Assembly (NCBI GenBank): GCA_052379645.1
Contig: JBQSYU010000011.1
Strand: one strand, 5' to 3'
DNA: 64,000 nucleotides
Source of the DNA: Arthrobacter_H sp030452125
Lineage (GTDB): Bacteria; Actinomycetota; Actinomycetes; Actinomycetales; Micrococcaceae
Each line of letters opens with the position of its first letter. Positions within the stretch are counted from its first letter, which is position 1. Below, piece by piece: positions 8,457 to 16,165 of this stretch. The position numbers and the translations under genes were made by a program. Below the pieces are notes generated by a model. That model did not search any database, was not told where the DNA came from, and saw only the letters and a list, made by a program, of their open reading frames with translations.

Positions 8457-9656
8457 CTAGGCAGGGACGAGCCTCCAGAGGGACGTGATTTCGGCAGATC
8501 GTGCCGCATGGAACGGGTCCTCGCGGTCCAGTGCGCGGCGATGGCTGGGTTTCACGTCGCTGCGCCCGGCAACCCGCAGCCCGGCGGCGGCGATCCAGCC
8601 CAGCAGCTCGTCCCGGCTACGCAGTCCCAGATGCTCTGCAAGATCCGAGATCACCAACCAGCCTTCACCTCCGGGTTCCAGATGCTCCGGCAGTCCGGTG
8701 AGGAAGGCACGGAGCATCCGGGACTTGGGGTCGTAGACCGCTTGGTCGAGCAGGGTGTTCGCACTACCGGGAAGCCACGGCGGATTACAGACCACCAGGC
8801 CGGCACGCTGGCCGGTGGGGAACATATCGGTCTGCTCCAACTCGACGGTCTCGCCTACTCCGAGCCGGTCTAGGTTCTCCCGGGCGCAGGCAACGGCCCG
8901 GGCGGACAGGTCGGTGGCAACGATCCGTTTCATGCCTCGTCGGGCGAGGATCGCGGCGATCACCCCGGTTCCCGTGCCGATGTCGAAGGCCGTGTCGGTC
9001 TCGGGCAAGGTTTCGCCGGCGACCAAGTCCAGGTATTCTCCGCGGATCGGGGCGAAGGTGCCGTAATGCGGGTGGATGGAAGCGTCCAGCGCGGAGACGG
9101 GCACACCGCGGACCCTCCACTGTTCGGCTCCCAGCACCCCGAGCAGGTCCTGCAGGGGGATGACGGAAGCCTCGGTGAGGGGGCTGTGGGCGTGGGACCA
9201 GGCGGACGCGACATCGGGGCCCCGGCGCAGGTCCACCGACGGTCCGGGGGCCAGCGGCACCAGGAGCGAGGCCAACATCCGCGAACGTCGGGAGCGGGCC
9301 TGACGGTGCCGGTAGAAATCGGCTCCGACGTCTGGCTCGCGTTCTGCCTGGGTGCCGGCCGCACGTTTTGCGGGGCGGGGGCCGGGGATCCGCCGTCCGA
9401 GGGCGCTGAGCAGTTGACGGGCGTTATGGTAATCCCCGGTCCAGAGCATCGCGGTGCCCCGGTTGGCCATCCGGTAGGCGTCTTCGGCCGTCAACGTATC
9501 GTCGACGACCCGGATCTGTAGGGGGGCGGGGCCGCTACCGAACCAACGGGCGGTGCCCTGTGTCCCGCCGTCGTCCCAGGTCAACCGTTGTGGTTCGGGG
9601 AGATCTAGTTCGAGCGGGCCCGAGACGTCCCGGACGGGGGTGGGTTGGTCTTTCAT
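8457..9656 (-). CDS. Class I SAM-dependent methyltransferase (NPPW type)
   Basis: About 399 aa. The C-terminal half is a Rossmann methyltransferase: motif I AFDIGTGTGVIAAILARRG, motif II RIVATDLSARAVACARENLD, and motif IV LVVCNPPWLPG, the N-P-P-W/Y signature of enzymes that methylate planar nitrogens in protein glutamine, RNA or DNA. The N-terminal about 200 residues form a separate domain with a short Arg-rich stretch and are not recognised. It is the last gene of the rplS-to-DUF2469 gene string, nine bases after DUF2469, and converges with the TM2/Ltp gene. The substrate cannot be read from sequence; rRNA, tRNA or protein are all possible. Confidence 0.85.
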   Translation of the reverse strand: MKDQPTPVRDVSGPLELDLPEPQRLTWDDGGTQGTARWFGSGPAPLQIRVVDDTLTAEDAYRMANRGTAMLWTGDYHNARQLLSALGRRIPGPRPAKRAAGTQAEREPDVGADFYRHRQARSRRSRMLASLLVPLAPGPSVDLRRGPDVASAWSHAHSPLTEASVIPLQDLLGVLGAEQWRVRGVPVSALDASIHPHYGTFAPIRGEYLDLVAGETLPETDTAFDIGTGTGVIAAILARRGMKRIVATDLSARAVACARENLDRLGVGETVELEQTDMFPTGQRAGLVVCNPPWLPGSANTLLDQAVYDPKSRMLRAFLTGLPEHLEPGGEGWLVISDLAEHLGLRSRDELLGWIAAAGLRVAGRSDVKPSHRRALDREDPFHAARSAEITSLWRLVPA

Positions 9657-9665
9657 AGCGGCGGC

Positions 9666-9989
9666 CTAGCTGCCCAGGCCGGCATCCTTGGTGGTCAGTT
9701 CCCCGGTTTCGGCGAGTTCTTCGACGTTGACGTCCTTGAAGGTAATGACCCTGACGTTTTTCACGAATCGGGCCGAACGGTAGACGTCCCAGACCCAGGC
9801 GTCCTTGAGGGTGACGTCGAAATAGACTTCGCCGTCGGCCGAGCGGATCTGGAGGTCGACCTCGTTGGCGAGGTAGAACCGTCGTTCGGTTTCCACGACA
9901 TAGGTGAACAGGTTCACCACATCGCGGTATTCGCGGTAGAGCTGCAGCTCCATATCCGTCTCATAGTTCTCGAGATCGTCGGCGCTCAT
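9666..9989 (-). CDS. DUF2469 family protein
   Basis: A 107-aa acidic protein of the actinobacterial DUF2469 family. Recognisable segments are ENYETDMELQLYREYRDVV, FTYVVETERRFYLANEV and YFDVTLKDAWVWDVYRSARF. The family is strongly conserved next to rnhB in Actinobacteria; its function is unknown. Fifteen bases separate it from rnhB, consistent with one transcript. There is no signal peptide or membrane segment. Confidence 0.95.
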   Translation of the reverse strand: MSADDLENYETDMELQLYREYRDVVNLFTYVVETERRFYLANEVDLQIRSADGEVYFDVTLKDAWVWDVYRSARFVKNVRVITFKDVNVEELAETGELTTKDAGLGS

Positions 9990-10004
9990 GGTTCCTCCCT
10001 GGGT

Positions 10005-10727
10005 CTAACGGGTTGCCGCCGGTGCCGTGAGCCGCCAGCTGCGGCGGTGGTAGTCGGTGGCACCGTGTTCGACGATGGCCTGGCGGTGGGCTGCCGTTCC
10101 GTAGCCCTTATTGATCGCCCACCCATACTGGGGCTCCAGTTCATCATAGGTGGCCATGAGGGTGTCGCGTTCCACTTTGGCCAGGACCGAGGCTGCGGCC
10201 ACCGACAGGCAGAGCAGGTCTCCCTTGATCTGGGTGCTCACCCGGGCTTCGGAAGCGTCGAAGGGGTACGACGGCGATGTGGCACCGGTGCCCTGGCCCA
10301 GCAGTGCCGGTTGTCCGGGGGCCGTCAACCAGTCGTGGCTGCCATCGAGCAATACGGCGTGGGGCCGCGCCGATTCGGCGAGGTTCGCCCAGGCCCGGTT
10401 TCCGGCTAGGCGCAGGGCGCCGACGATGCCCAGCTCGTCGATTTCAGTCGCTGCCGCATGGCCCACACCCCAGCCGGCGGCCCATTCCCGGATCACCGGG
10501 ACGAGGGCTTCGCGGGTGGCGACCTTGAGAAGTTTGGAGTCCCTGACGTCCTCGAGCAGTTCGGCGATCGCCGGGTCGATGACGACCATGCCCACGCTGA
10601 CGGGACCTGCCAGGGCTCCGCGGCCGACCTCGTCGCAACCACCGATCAGCTGGTTTCCTCCGCCGCCCAGGGCCGTAGCCAGGGCGAGTTCGGTGTCCAG
10701 GGTCGGGGCGGGGGTCCGGTGGGCCAT
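10005..10727 (-). CDS. rnhB: Ribonuclease HII
   Basis: 240 aa. RNase HII removes ribonucleotides embedded in DNA and the RNA strand of hybrids. The catalytic Asp-Glu pair is in GGCDEVGRGALAGPVSVG; further acidic residues are in HAVLLDGSHDWL and the AAASVLAKVERDTLM segment, and GWAINKGYGTAAHRQAI closes the domain. The ATG at 10727 lies three bases after the stop of the upstream signal peptidase gene, so translation is probably coupled. Length and motif order are normal for the family. Confidence 0.95.
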   Translation of the reverse strand: MAHRTPAPTLDTELALATALGGGGNQLIGGCDEVGRGALAGPVSVGMVVIDPAIAELLEDVRDSKLLKVATREALVPVIREWAAGWGVGHAAATEIDELGIVGALRLAGNRAWANLAESARPHAVLLDGSHDWLTAPGQPALLGQGTGATSPSYPFDASEARVSTQIKGDLLCLSVAAASVLAKVERDTLMATYDELEPQYGWAINKGYGTAAHRQAIVEHGATDYHRRSWRLTAPAATR

Positions 10728-10730
10728 GGG

Positions 10731-11459
10731 TTAGTGGCCTGATTCGTTGGGGACGTCGGCGAAGACGTCGTGGTGTCCGTCGATGGTTCCGAAGCGGTCC
10801 AGGGGCCAGGCACGCAGGACCGCCTTGCCTTCGATGGAGTCCATGTCGATGAATCCGTCCTGAATATCCGGGTGGAAGCGTGAATCGGCGGAGGCGTTGC
10901 GGTGGTCCCCCATGACCCAGGCCTTGCCTGCGGGCACGGTGACCTTGAAGGACTCCTCCGAGGGGGCTGCTCCCGGGTAAATGTAGGGCTCAGTGATGGG
11001 CACCCCGTTGACGATCAGGCGCCCGTCCTCGGAGCAGCATTCCACGGTGTCTCCCGGCATGCCGATGAGGCGTTTGACCAGATGCTGGTCTGCGGTGTTG
11101 GGGAGCAGGCCGACGAAGGTCATCGCCTCGGTCACCGGGTTGGTGGGGGTCGGCGGGGTTTCGCCCAGCCAGCCCAGATCGTCGTTGAAGACGACGACGT
11201 CGCCGCGGTGCAGGTCGAAGGGGCCGGGGATCAGCAGGTTCACGAAGATCCTGTCGTTGATCTCCAGGGTCTGCTCCATGGAGCCCGAGGGAATGTAGAA
11301 GGCGCGGAAGAAAAAGGTTTTGATGACGAAGGAGAGCACCAGTGCGATACCGACCACGATGAGGAATTCGCGGACCCACCCCCAGACGGGGTTCCGGGGA
11401 CCCTTGACGGGCGCACCGCCGTCGTCCTCGGCCGGTCCTACCGCCTGCTGCTCATTCAC
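10731..11459 (-). CDS. lepB: Signal peptidase I (first of two)
   Basis: About 242 aa. Type I signal peptidases cleave Sec and Tat signal peptides on the outer face of the membrane. One N-terminal membrane segment (FLIVVGIALVLSFVIKTFFF) precedes the catalytic serine in YIPSGSMEQTLEINDR and the general-base lysine in HLVKRLIGMPGDTVE; the MGDHRNASADSRFH box E is present. The GTG at 11459 overlaps the end of the second lepB gene by eight bases. Two neighbouring lepB paralogues are common in actinobacteria and presumably split the secretome between them. Confidence 0.94.
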   Translation of the reverse strand: MNEQQAVGPAEDDGGAPVKGPRNPVWGWVREFLIVVGIALVLSFVIKTFFFRAFYIPSGSMEQTLEINDRIFVNLLIPGPFDLHRGDVVVFNDDLGWLGETPPTPTNPVTEAMTFVGLLPNTADQHLVKRLIGMPGDTVECCSEDGRLIVNGVPITEPYIYPGAAPSEESFKVTVPAGKAWVMGDHRNASADSRFHPDIQDGFIDMDSIEGKAVLRAWPLDRFGTIDGHHDVFADVPNESGH

Positions 11460-12132
11460 GTGGTGCCTTTCCCTCGATATGCCGCGCCGCGCCCATGGGC
11501 CAAATCACCCGTTCCACCCGTCCTATGACTCGTTCCTCGGGGATCATTCCTCCCCCGGGTGCCCCCAGCAGGGAGCGGGAATCGGCCGAAACCGAACGGT
11601 GGTCGCCCATAACCCAGATCCTGCCTTCGGGGACCACTGCCGTGAACTCCTGTTCGCTGGCTGCGTCCCCGGCGAAAAGGTAGGGCTCGTGGAGCGGTTC
11701 CCCGTTGAGCAGTAGCCGTCCGTCCTTGTCACAACAGCTTAGGGTGTCTCCGCCGACGGCGATGACACGTTTGACGAAGGCCGTGTCGTCCCCCGAGACG
11801 CGCAGTGCCCGCAGCACATCATCCAGGGGGCTGGCCCGTTGGTAGGGCAGCAGGGATCCGCGGCCATCGAAGACCAGGACGTCGCCGCGTTGTGGCGGAT
11901 CCTGGTGGTAGGCGGTCCGGTTCACCAGCAGTCCCTCGCCGGGTTCCATGGTGGTTTCCATGGAGTCGGAGCCGATGTAGTAGAAGTCCACCAGCGTGGC
12001 CCGCACGATGATCGCCGCGATGGCGGCGACCATCAGTGCGCCCACGACAAGGCGCCAGCCCCGAAAACGGGACCGGCGCCTGCTCCGCCCGCTCGGCGAA
12101 GCGTGCGGGACGGATGATGTCTTCACGAACAC
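11452..12132 (-). CDS. lepB: Signal peptidase I (second paralogue)
   Basis: About 226 aa from the GTG at 12132. A basic N-terminus and one membrane segment (LVVGALMVAAIAAIIVRATL) are followed by catalytic Ser in YIGSDSMETTMEPGEG, Lys in FVKRVIAVGGDTLS and box E MGDHRSVSADSRS. The start is uncertain: GTG at 12159, 12132 or 12126 are all in frame after the rplS stop and none has a strong Shine-Dalgarno. It differs from the other copy by Asp in place of Gly before the catalytic Ser and by a shorter loop after the Lys. It sits 31 bases downstream of rplS. Confidence 0.9.
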   Translation of the reverse strand: MFVKTSSVPHASPSGRSRRRSRFRGWRLVVGALMVAAIAAIIVRATLVDFYYIGSDSMETTMEPGEGLLVNRTAYHQDPPQRGDVLVFDGRGSLLPYQRASPLDDVLRALRVSGDDTAFVKRVIAVGGDTLSCCDKDGRLLLNGEPLHEPYLFAGDAASEQEFTAVVPEGRIWVMGDHRSVSADSRSLLGAPGGGMIPEERVIGRVERVIWPMGAARHIEGKAPRE

Positions 12133-12163
12133 GGACGGGACGAATTCGTCCCGACGCACGGCT

Positions 12164-12520
12164 CTACTTGGAGCCGAACTCGCGCTTTTCCTTGATGCGT
12201 GCAGCCTTGCCGTGACGATCGCGCATGTAGTACAGCTTCGCGCGACGCACGTCACCGCGAGAGACGACCTCGATCTTTTCGACGATCGGCGAGTGCACCG
12301 GGAAGGTACGCTCCACGCCGACGCCGAAGGTCACCTTGCGCACGGTGAACGTCTCGCCCACACCGTGGCCCTGGCGGCCCAAGACGTAGCCCTGGAAGAC
12401 CTGAACACGAGTGTTCTTGCCTTCAACGATGTTCACGTGCACCTTGAGGGTGTCACCGGTCCGGAAGTCCGGAATGTCGTTACGCAGCGAGGCTGCGTTA
12501 ACTGAGTCGAGAATATGCAT
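12164..12520 (-). CDS. rplS: 50S ribosomal protein L19
   Basis: 118 aa, normal L19 length. Begins MHILDSVNAASLRNDIPDF and contains VQVFQGYVLGRQGHGVGETF and RRAKLYYMRDRHGKAARIKE. L19 lies at the 30S-50S interface. The ATG at 12520 has AAGGAGAAG at the right distance. The 265-base gap between it and trmD is larger than other gaps in this string and probably holds an internal promoter or leader; I see no certain -35/-10 pair there. Confidence 0.97.
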   Translation of the reverse strand: MHILDSVNAASLRNDIPDFRTGDTLKVHVNIVEGKNTRVQVFQGYVLGRQGHGVGETFTVRKVTFGVGVERTFPVHSPIVEKIEVVSRGDVRRAKLYYMRDRHGKAARIKEKREFGSK

Positions 12521-12785
12521 CTGGTGCTTCTCCTTGGGCGGATGCCACAGGTCACCCACCTTCGACACGTTCTCACGGCCGCGATACGAGGAAAGCGGAA
12601 ACCGTGGAAACGGAGTGTGGTGAACCGACCAACACGTCTGTGTTCGTCGGCGCTCTGACTGTTGGCGCACTCCCCCTGTGGCAGGGGCGCACCCAGTAGA
12701 CGCAAGGTCCCATTTTGCCATACGCATCCCCGCGGTGGTTAATCCCGTGCCGGCCCAGAGCGTGCTGTCGGGGATCCCGGCCTGG

Positions 12786-13592
12786 TTAGTCCGCTGGGCG
12801 ACCCACGACGCGGCCGTCCTCGAGCATGAAGCCCGCATGCCACAGGGTGTCGCGGTCGCGCCGGTTCAGGGAATCGGGGTCCAGCGCCCGGATCAGGTCG
12901 GGGCGGCGTTCGGCGGTGCGTTCGAGCTGCCAGGCCCGGCGGGTCCGGGCAATGAGAGCGTGGTTGCCGTTGAGGAGGACCTCGGGGACGTCGCGCCCCT
13001 CCCAGCTGGACGGTTTGGTGTAGACGGGGTATTCGAGCAACCCGTCGGAGTGGGATTCCTCGACCAAGGATTCGGGGTTGCCCACGACTCCGGGGACCAG
13101 GCGGCCAATCGCCTCCACCATGGCCAGCACGGCAACTTCTCCCCCGTTCAGGACATAGTCGCCGAGGCTGACGGGGCGGACCTCGTAGTGTTCCGCGGCG
13201 AATTCATAGACCCGCTCGTCGATGCCTTCGTAACGTCCGCAGGCAAAGACCAGATGTTCGCGTTCGGACAGTTCCCGGGCCATGGGCTGGGTGAAGACCT
13301 CTCCAGCGGGTGAGGGGATCAGCAAGAGGGGCCGGGAAGAATCGGCGTGCTGTGCTCCTGACTCGGCTCCGGCGATCGAGGAAAGCGCTTCGGCCCAGGG
13401 GCCGGGTTTCATCACCATGCCGGCTCCCCCGCCGTAAGGGGTGTCGTCGACGGTGCGGTGACGGTCGTGGGTATGGTCGCGTAGATCGTGGATCCGCACG
13501 TCGAGTAGGGCCTCCCGCCGGGCCTTGCCGATCAGCGAGATATCCAGTGCCTGCAGGTATTCGGGAAAGATGCTGACGACGTCGATGCGCAT
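12786..13592 (-). CDS. trmD: tRNA (guanine-N1)-methyltransferase
   Basis: 268 aa. TrmD makes m1G37 in tRNAs and prevents +1 frameshifting. SPOUT-family knot motifs are visible: RIDVVSIFPEYLQALDIS, VDDTPYGGGAGMVMKPGP, LVFACGRYEGIDERVYEF and VSLGDYVLNGGEVAVLAM. The SHSDGLLEYPVYTKP and VPEVLLNGNHALI segments follow. It starts three bases after rimM ends, so the two are probably translated together. Confidence 0.97.
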   Translation of the reverse strand: MRIDVVSIFPEYLQALDISLIGKARREALLDVRIHDLRDHTHDRHRTVDDTPYGGGAGMVMKPGPWAEALSSIAGAESGAQHADSSRPLLLIPSPAGEVFTQPMARELSEREHLVFACGRYEGIDERVYEFAAEHYEVRPVSLGDYVLNGGEVAVLAMVEAIGRLVPGVVGNPESLVEESHSDGLLEYPVYTKPSSWEGRDVPEVLLNGNHALIARTRRAWQLERTAERRPDLIRALDPDSLNRRDRDTLWHAGFMLEDGRVVGRPAD

Positions 13593-13595
13593 GCC

Positions 13596-14132
13596 CTAGG
13601 CCTGGCCCTCCTCGGCGCCCTGCGCACGATTGAGCGTGAAGAGCCCGTCCGGCGGGGTGAGCCGGATAAAGCCGGCCTGCGGGTCGACCTCGGGGACGAT
13701 GGCTTCAACGAAGGGGACGAGGACTTCGGCGCCCTCGGTGTCTTCGATGACGAGCAGGTCCTGGGCGTCGTTGGTGCGTAGTCCGGTCACCGTGCCGACG
13801 GCTTCCCCGCCGATGCGGGCCGTGAGGCCGACCAGCTCATGCTCATACCAGGCGTCCTCATCGTCTTCTTCAAGATCCGCTGTCTCGAGGAACAGCAGGG
13901 ATCCGCGCATGGTCTCTGCGGTGTTGCGGTCGGGGATCTCCTCGAAGGCAACCAGCAGGATTTCCTTATTCCAGCGCGCCCCCTCCACGGTCAGGTGCTT
14001 GGCCGGGGAGGATTCGACATCGAAGACGGTTCCCGGTTCGAAGCGTGCGTCGGGGTCGTCGGTCATGAGCTGGACGGTGACCTCCCCCCGGATTCCGTGA
14101 GGCTTGCCGATGCGTGCGACCTGGAGGCGCAA
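13596..14132 (-). CDS. rimM: Ribosome maturation factor RimM
   Basis: 178 aa. RimM assists maturation of the 30S head and binds S19. The N-terminal RimM domain has LQVARIGKPHGIRGEVTVQL and the C-terminal PRC barrel has YEHELVGLTARIGGEAVGTV and VLVPFVEAIVPEVDPQAGFI. The ATG at 14132 lies 113 bases after the KH-domain gene, with two hairpins in between (14150-14169 and 14191-14219). Confidence 0.95.
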   Translation of the reverse strand: MRLQVARIGKPHGIRGEVTVQLMTDDPDARFEPGTVFDVESSPAKHLTVEGARWNKEILLVAFEEIPDRNTAETMRGSLLFLETADLEEDDEDAWYEHELVGLTARIGGEAVGTVTGLRTNDAQDLLVIEDTEGAEVLVPFVEAIVPEVDPQAGFIRLTPPDGLFTLNRAQGAEEGQA

Positions 14133-14149
14133 GGTGACTCCTTGAGACG

Positions 14150-14169
14150 GGAACGTTCTGCAACGTTCC
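14150..14169. promoter_or_regulatory. Hairpin in the rimM leader
   Basis: GGAACGTT, a four-base loop, then AACGTTCC, forming an eight-base-pair perfect stem. It lies 18 bases upstream of the rimM start codon on the transcribed (minus) strand. It could influence rimM translation or be a short protein-binding palindrome; nothing in the sequence decides between these. Confidence 0.45.
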
Positions 14170-14190
14170 GACGATGTGTTTAAAGCGCGC

Positions 14191-14219
14191 GGCCCCGCAC
14201 CGGTGTACGGTGCGGGGCC
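14191..14219 (-). terminator. Strong GC hairpin between KH-domain gene and rimM
   Basis: A perfect 12-base-pair stem (GGCCCCGCACCG with its complement) around a five-base loop. On the minus strand it follows the KH-gene stop by 26 bases and is trailed by GCGCGCTTTAAAC, which has only three U residues. It looks like a partial terminator or attenuator that could lower expression of rimM and trmD relative to rpsP. Confidence 0.6.
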
Positions 14220-14245
14220 GGCGGGGTGAAACTCTGCGACCGGGC

Positions 14246-14488
14246 CTAGCGGCGTCGGTCGGTGTCGACCACGTCGACGCGGACCGGTTCGCCGTCCGAC
14301 AGGGCCGCTACCACGGTGCGCAATGCGCGGGCGGTACGTCCCTGACGGCCGATGACCCGTCCGAGGTCGTCGGGGTGGACCCGGACCTCGAGGGTGTCGC
14401 CTCGGCGGTTGGCCTTCTGCTCCACGGCGACGTCCTCCGGGGAGTCGACGATGCCGCGGACCAGGTGGTCGAGAGCTTCAACGAGCAT
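14246..14488 (-). CDS. KH-domain RNA-binding protein (KhpA-like)
   Basis: 80 aa, a single KH domain with the G-x-x-G loop in LGRVIGRQGRTARALRTVV. The family (KhpA/YlqC) sits between rpsP and rimM in many Gram-positive bacteria and is an RNA chaperone that works with KhpB. It starts two bases after the rpsP stop, so it is surely in the same message. Confidence 0.93.
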   Translation of the reverse strand: MLVEALDHLVRGIVDSPEDVAVEQKANRRGDTLEVRVHPDDLGRVIGRQGRTARALRTVVAALSDGEPVRVDVVDTDRRR

Positions 14489-14490
14489 TT

Positions 14491-14919
14491 CTACTCAGCC
14501 TCGGTGGCTTCTGCCTTCTCGGCCTCGGCTTCCGCGGCGGGTGCTTCTTCTGTCTTATCGGCCTTCTTGGTGATGGCCTCGGGCAGGATGACCGAAGACT
14601 TCTCGGGAGCGACGTACGCTTCCTTGGCGGTCTTGGTCTTCAAGGTGCCTTCCTGGCCCTCGATGCCCTTATGCTTCTGCCAATCACCGGTGATCTTCAG
14701 CAGTGCGGCAACCTGCTCGGTCGGCTGGGCGCCGACGGAGAGCCAGTAGCCAACACGCTCGGAGTTGACCTCGATGAACGAGGGCTCCTCGGTGGGCTGG
14801 TATTTGCCGACCTCTTCGATGGCATAACCGTCGCGCTTGGCGCGGGAGTCCATGATGACGATGCGGTAGGACGGTGCGCCCTTTTTGCCGAGGCGCTTGA
14901 GTCGAATCTTAACGGCCAC
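14491..14919 (-). CDS. rpsP: 30S ribosomal protein S16
   Basis: 142 aa from the GTG at 14919 (VAVKIRLKRLGKKGAPSYRI). S16 binds 16S rRNA early in assembly. EEVGKYQPTEEPSFIEVNSE and SVGAQPTEQVAALLKITGDW are diagnostic. The core S16 is followed by an about 35-residue tail very rich in Ala and Glu, as in other actinobacterial S16 proteins. AGGAG lies 12-16 bases before the chosen GTG; another GTG at 14931 is too close to that site. It is the first gene of the rpsP-rimM-trmD-rplS string. Confidence 0.95.
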   Translation of the reverse strand: MAVKIRLKRLGKKGAPSYRIVIMDSRAKRDGYAIEEVGKYQPTEEPSFIEVNSERVGYWLSVGAQPTEQVAALLKITGDWQKHKGIEGQEGTLKTKTAKEAYVAPEKSSVILPEAITKKADKTEEAPAAEAEAEKAEATEAE

Positions 14920-15143
14920 TGTAGTGGTCACTCCTGTATCTAATACTGGGCGATCCCGCGTTTCTGCACCCGTGGGGCGGGCCATACTGCGAAGGGTCTG
15001 AGGACAAGATGCACACGCGGAGAGAGGGGCCACGTCGATCGAGTACCTTGCCATTATGCCAGAACGCGGCGCGCGACGCGACCCATCGTTCAGACGGGCG
15101 AGCCGTGGCCGCACGGCGGCTTGGTGGAAGCGGTGCTGGCTGG

Positions 15144-16145
15144 TCAGCGCATGGAGCGGTCGACGGATTCCTGCTCCCTGCGAGCCCCGTGGCGCACTGA
15201 TAGGCGCAGCCAGTTGATCCCGATAAGGGCAATGATCACCATTCCACCGATATACACCAGCAATGAGATGAAGGCGACCTCGGGAGCCACCGATGGGGGC
15301 AGATGACCGTAGGTGAGCTCAAATCTGACGGTTCCGGTGAAGAGAACGGCGAGGAAGGAACTCAGCGGTCCGATCAGATCCCAAAGGGAATGAAGTGCCG
15401 AGACGCCGATGAAGGTCAGGATCAGCCTCCAGACCGGCCGGCCGGGCCGCCTCAGGGAAAAGAGTGCGGCACCGAGGATGGCCGTCCACAGGATGTGCCC
15501 CACGGGAGAGAGGGCTGCCCGCAGGACCTCCGTCTCCAGAAGAGAGGTGAGGTTGATGGTGTTTTGGCCCAAGGCTGCGTTGAAGGCGTAACCCGCGGAT
15601 TCGAAGGCCGCGAAGCCCGCCCCAACCACCGCACCCAGAGATGCCCCCAAACCCGCCGTGCGCCGGGTGATCCCGCGAGCGGCGATGGCCAAGATCAGGA
15701 GCTTGACGAACTCTTCAATGAACCCCACCAGGGCGAACTGGAGGGCTGATTTACCGAGGTCCACTTCGAGGAGGGAAGCCCCCAAGACACCGAAGACCCC
15801 GCCGATGAAGAAAGCCGAGAATAAGCGGACCGGCGATAAAACGCCTTCCTGTCGGGCTCCCACGAACAGGACCACCACGAAGGGGACCAAGAAACTCCCC
15901 AACAGGATCAGCGTGGGGATCAGATTGGTGTTCTCTGTACGGGCGGTGACGACGATGGTGAGGATCCACAAGGCGACTCCGCCGAGAAGCACCTTCCACC
16001 AATACCCGTGCAGGCCCGGGCTCGAATCCCGTGGAGCTTCGACCACCGCTACGCCCCCCATCTTGCCGACCAAGCCGGGTGTTAGAGCCGCCCGCGACTC
16101 GTGAGGATCCACCGGGACCGGAGAAACGAAGCCTACATCCAGCAC
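15144..16145 (-). CDS. PrsW-family intramembrane metalloprotease, 5' region apparently displaced by an IS
   Basis: About 333 aa with eight or so membrane segments. The PrsW/CPBP-type motifs are present: E-E-x-x-K in FIEEFVKLLILAIAARG, F-E-x-x-x-Y in GFAAFESAGYAF, and histidines in SPVGHILWTAIL and VSALHSLWDLIGP. These coordinate the metal in the membrane. Homologues such as B. subtilis PrsW cleave anti-sigma factors. The frame starts at a GTG (16145) only 20 bases from the IS1202-like element. Removing that element and one copy of the 7-base duplication extends the frame, without a stop, into 17549-17787, so the native N-terminus may be on the far side. The remaining part keeps the whole catalytic region. 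The true start is unknown. Confidence 0.75.
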   Translation of the reverse strand: MLDVGFVSPVPVDPHESRAALTPGLVGKMGGVAVVEAPRDSSPGLHGYWWKVLLGGVALWILTIVVTARTENTNLIPTLILLGSFLVPFVVVLFVGARQEGVLSPVRLFSAFFIGGVFGVLGASLLEVDLGKSALQFALVGFIEEFVKLLILAIAARGITRRTAGLGASLGAVVGAGFAAFESAGYAFNAALGQNTINLTSLLETEVLRAALSPVGHILWTAILGAALFSLRRPGRPVWRLILTFIGVSALHSLWDLIGPLSSFLAVLFTGTVRFELTYGHLPPSVAPEVAFISLLVYIGGMVIIALIGINWLRLSVRHGARREQESVDRSMR

Positions 16146-16165
16146 GATGGGCCAACAACAGTCCG

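Noticed and set aside
9645..10409. Long plus-strand frame opposite DUF2469 and rnhB
   Set aside because: A mirror of the two well-supported minus-strand genes in GC-rich DNA; no motifs or ribosome site.
14191..14219. Inverted repeat as an IS or integration site
   Set aside because: A perfect 12-base stem inside the rpsP operon with no flanking transposase or duplication; a terminator or attenuator explains it better.
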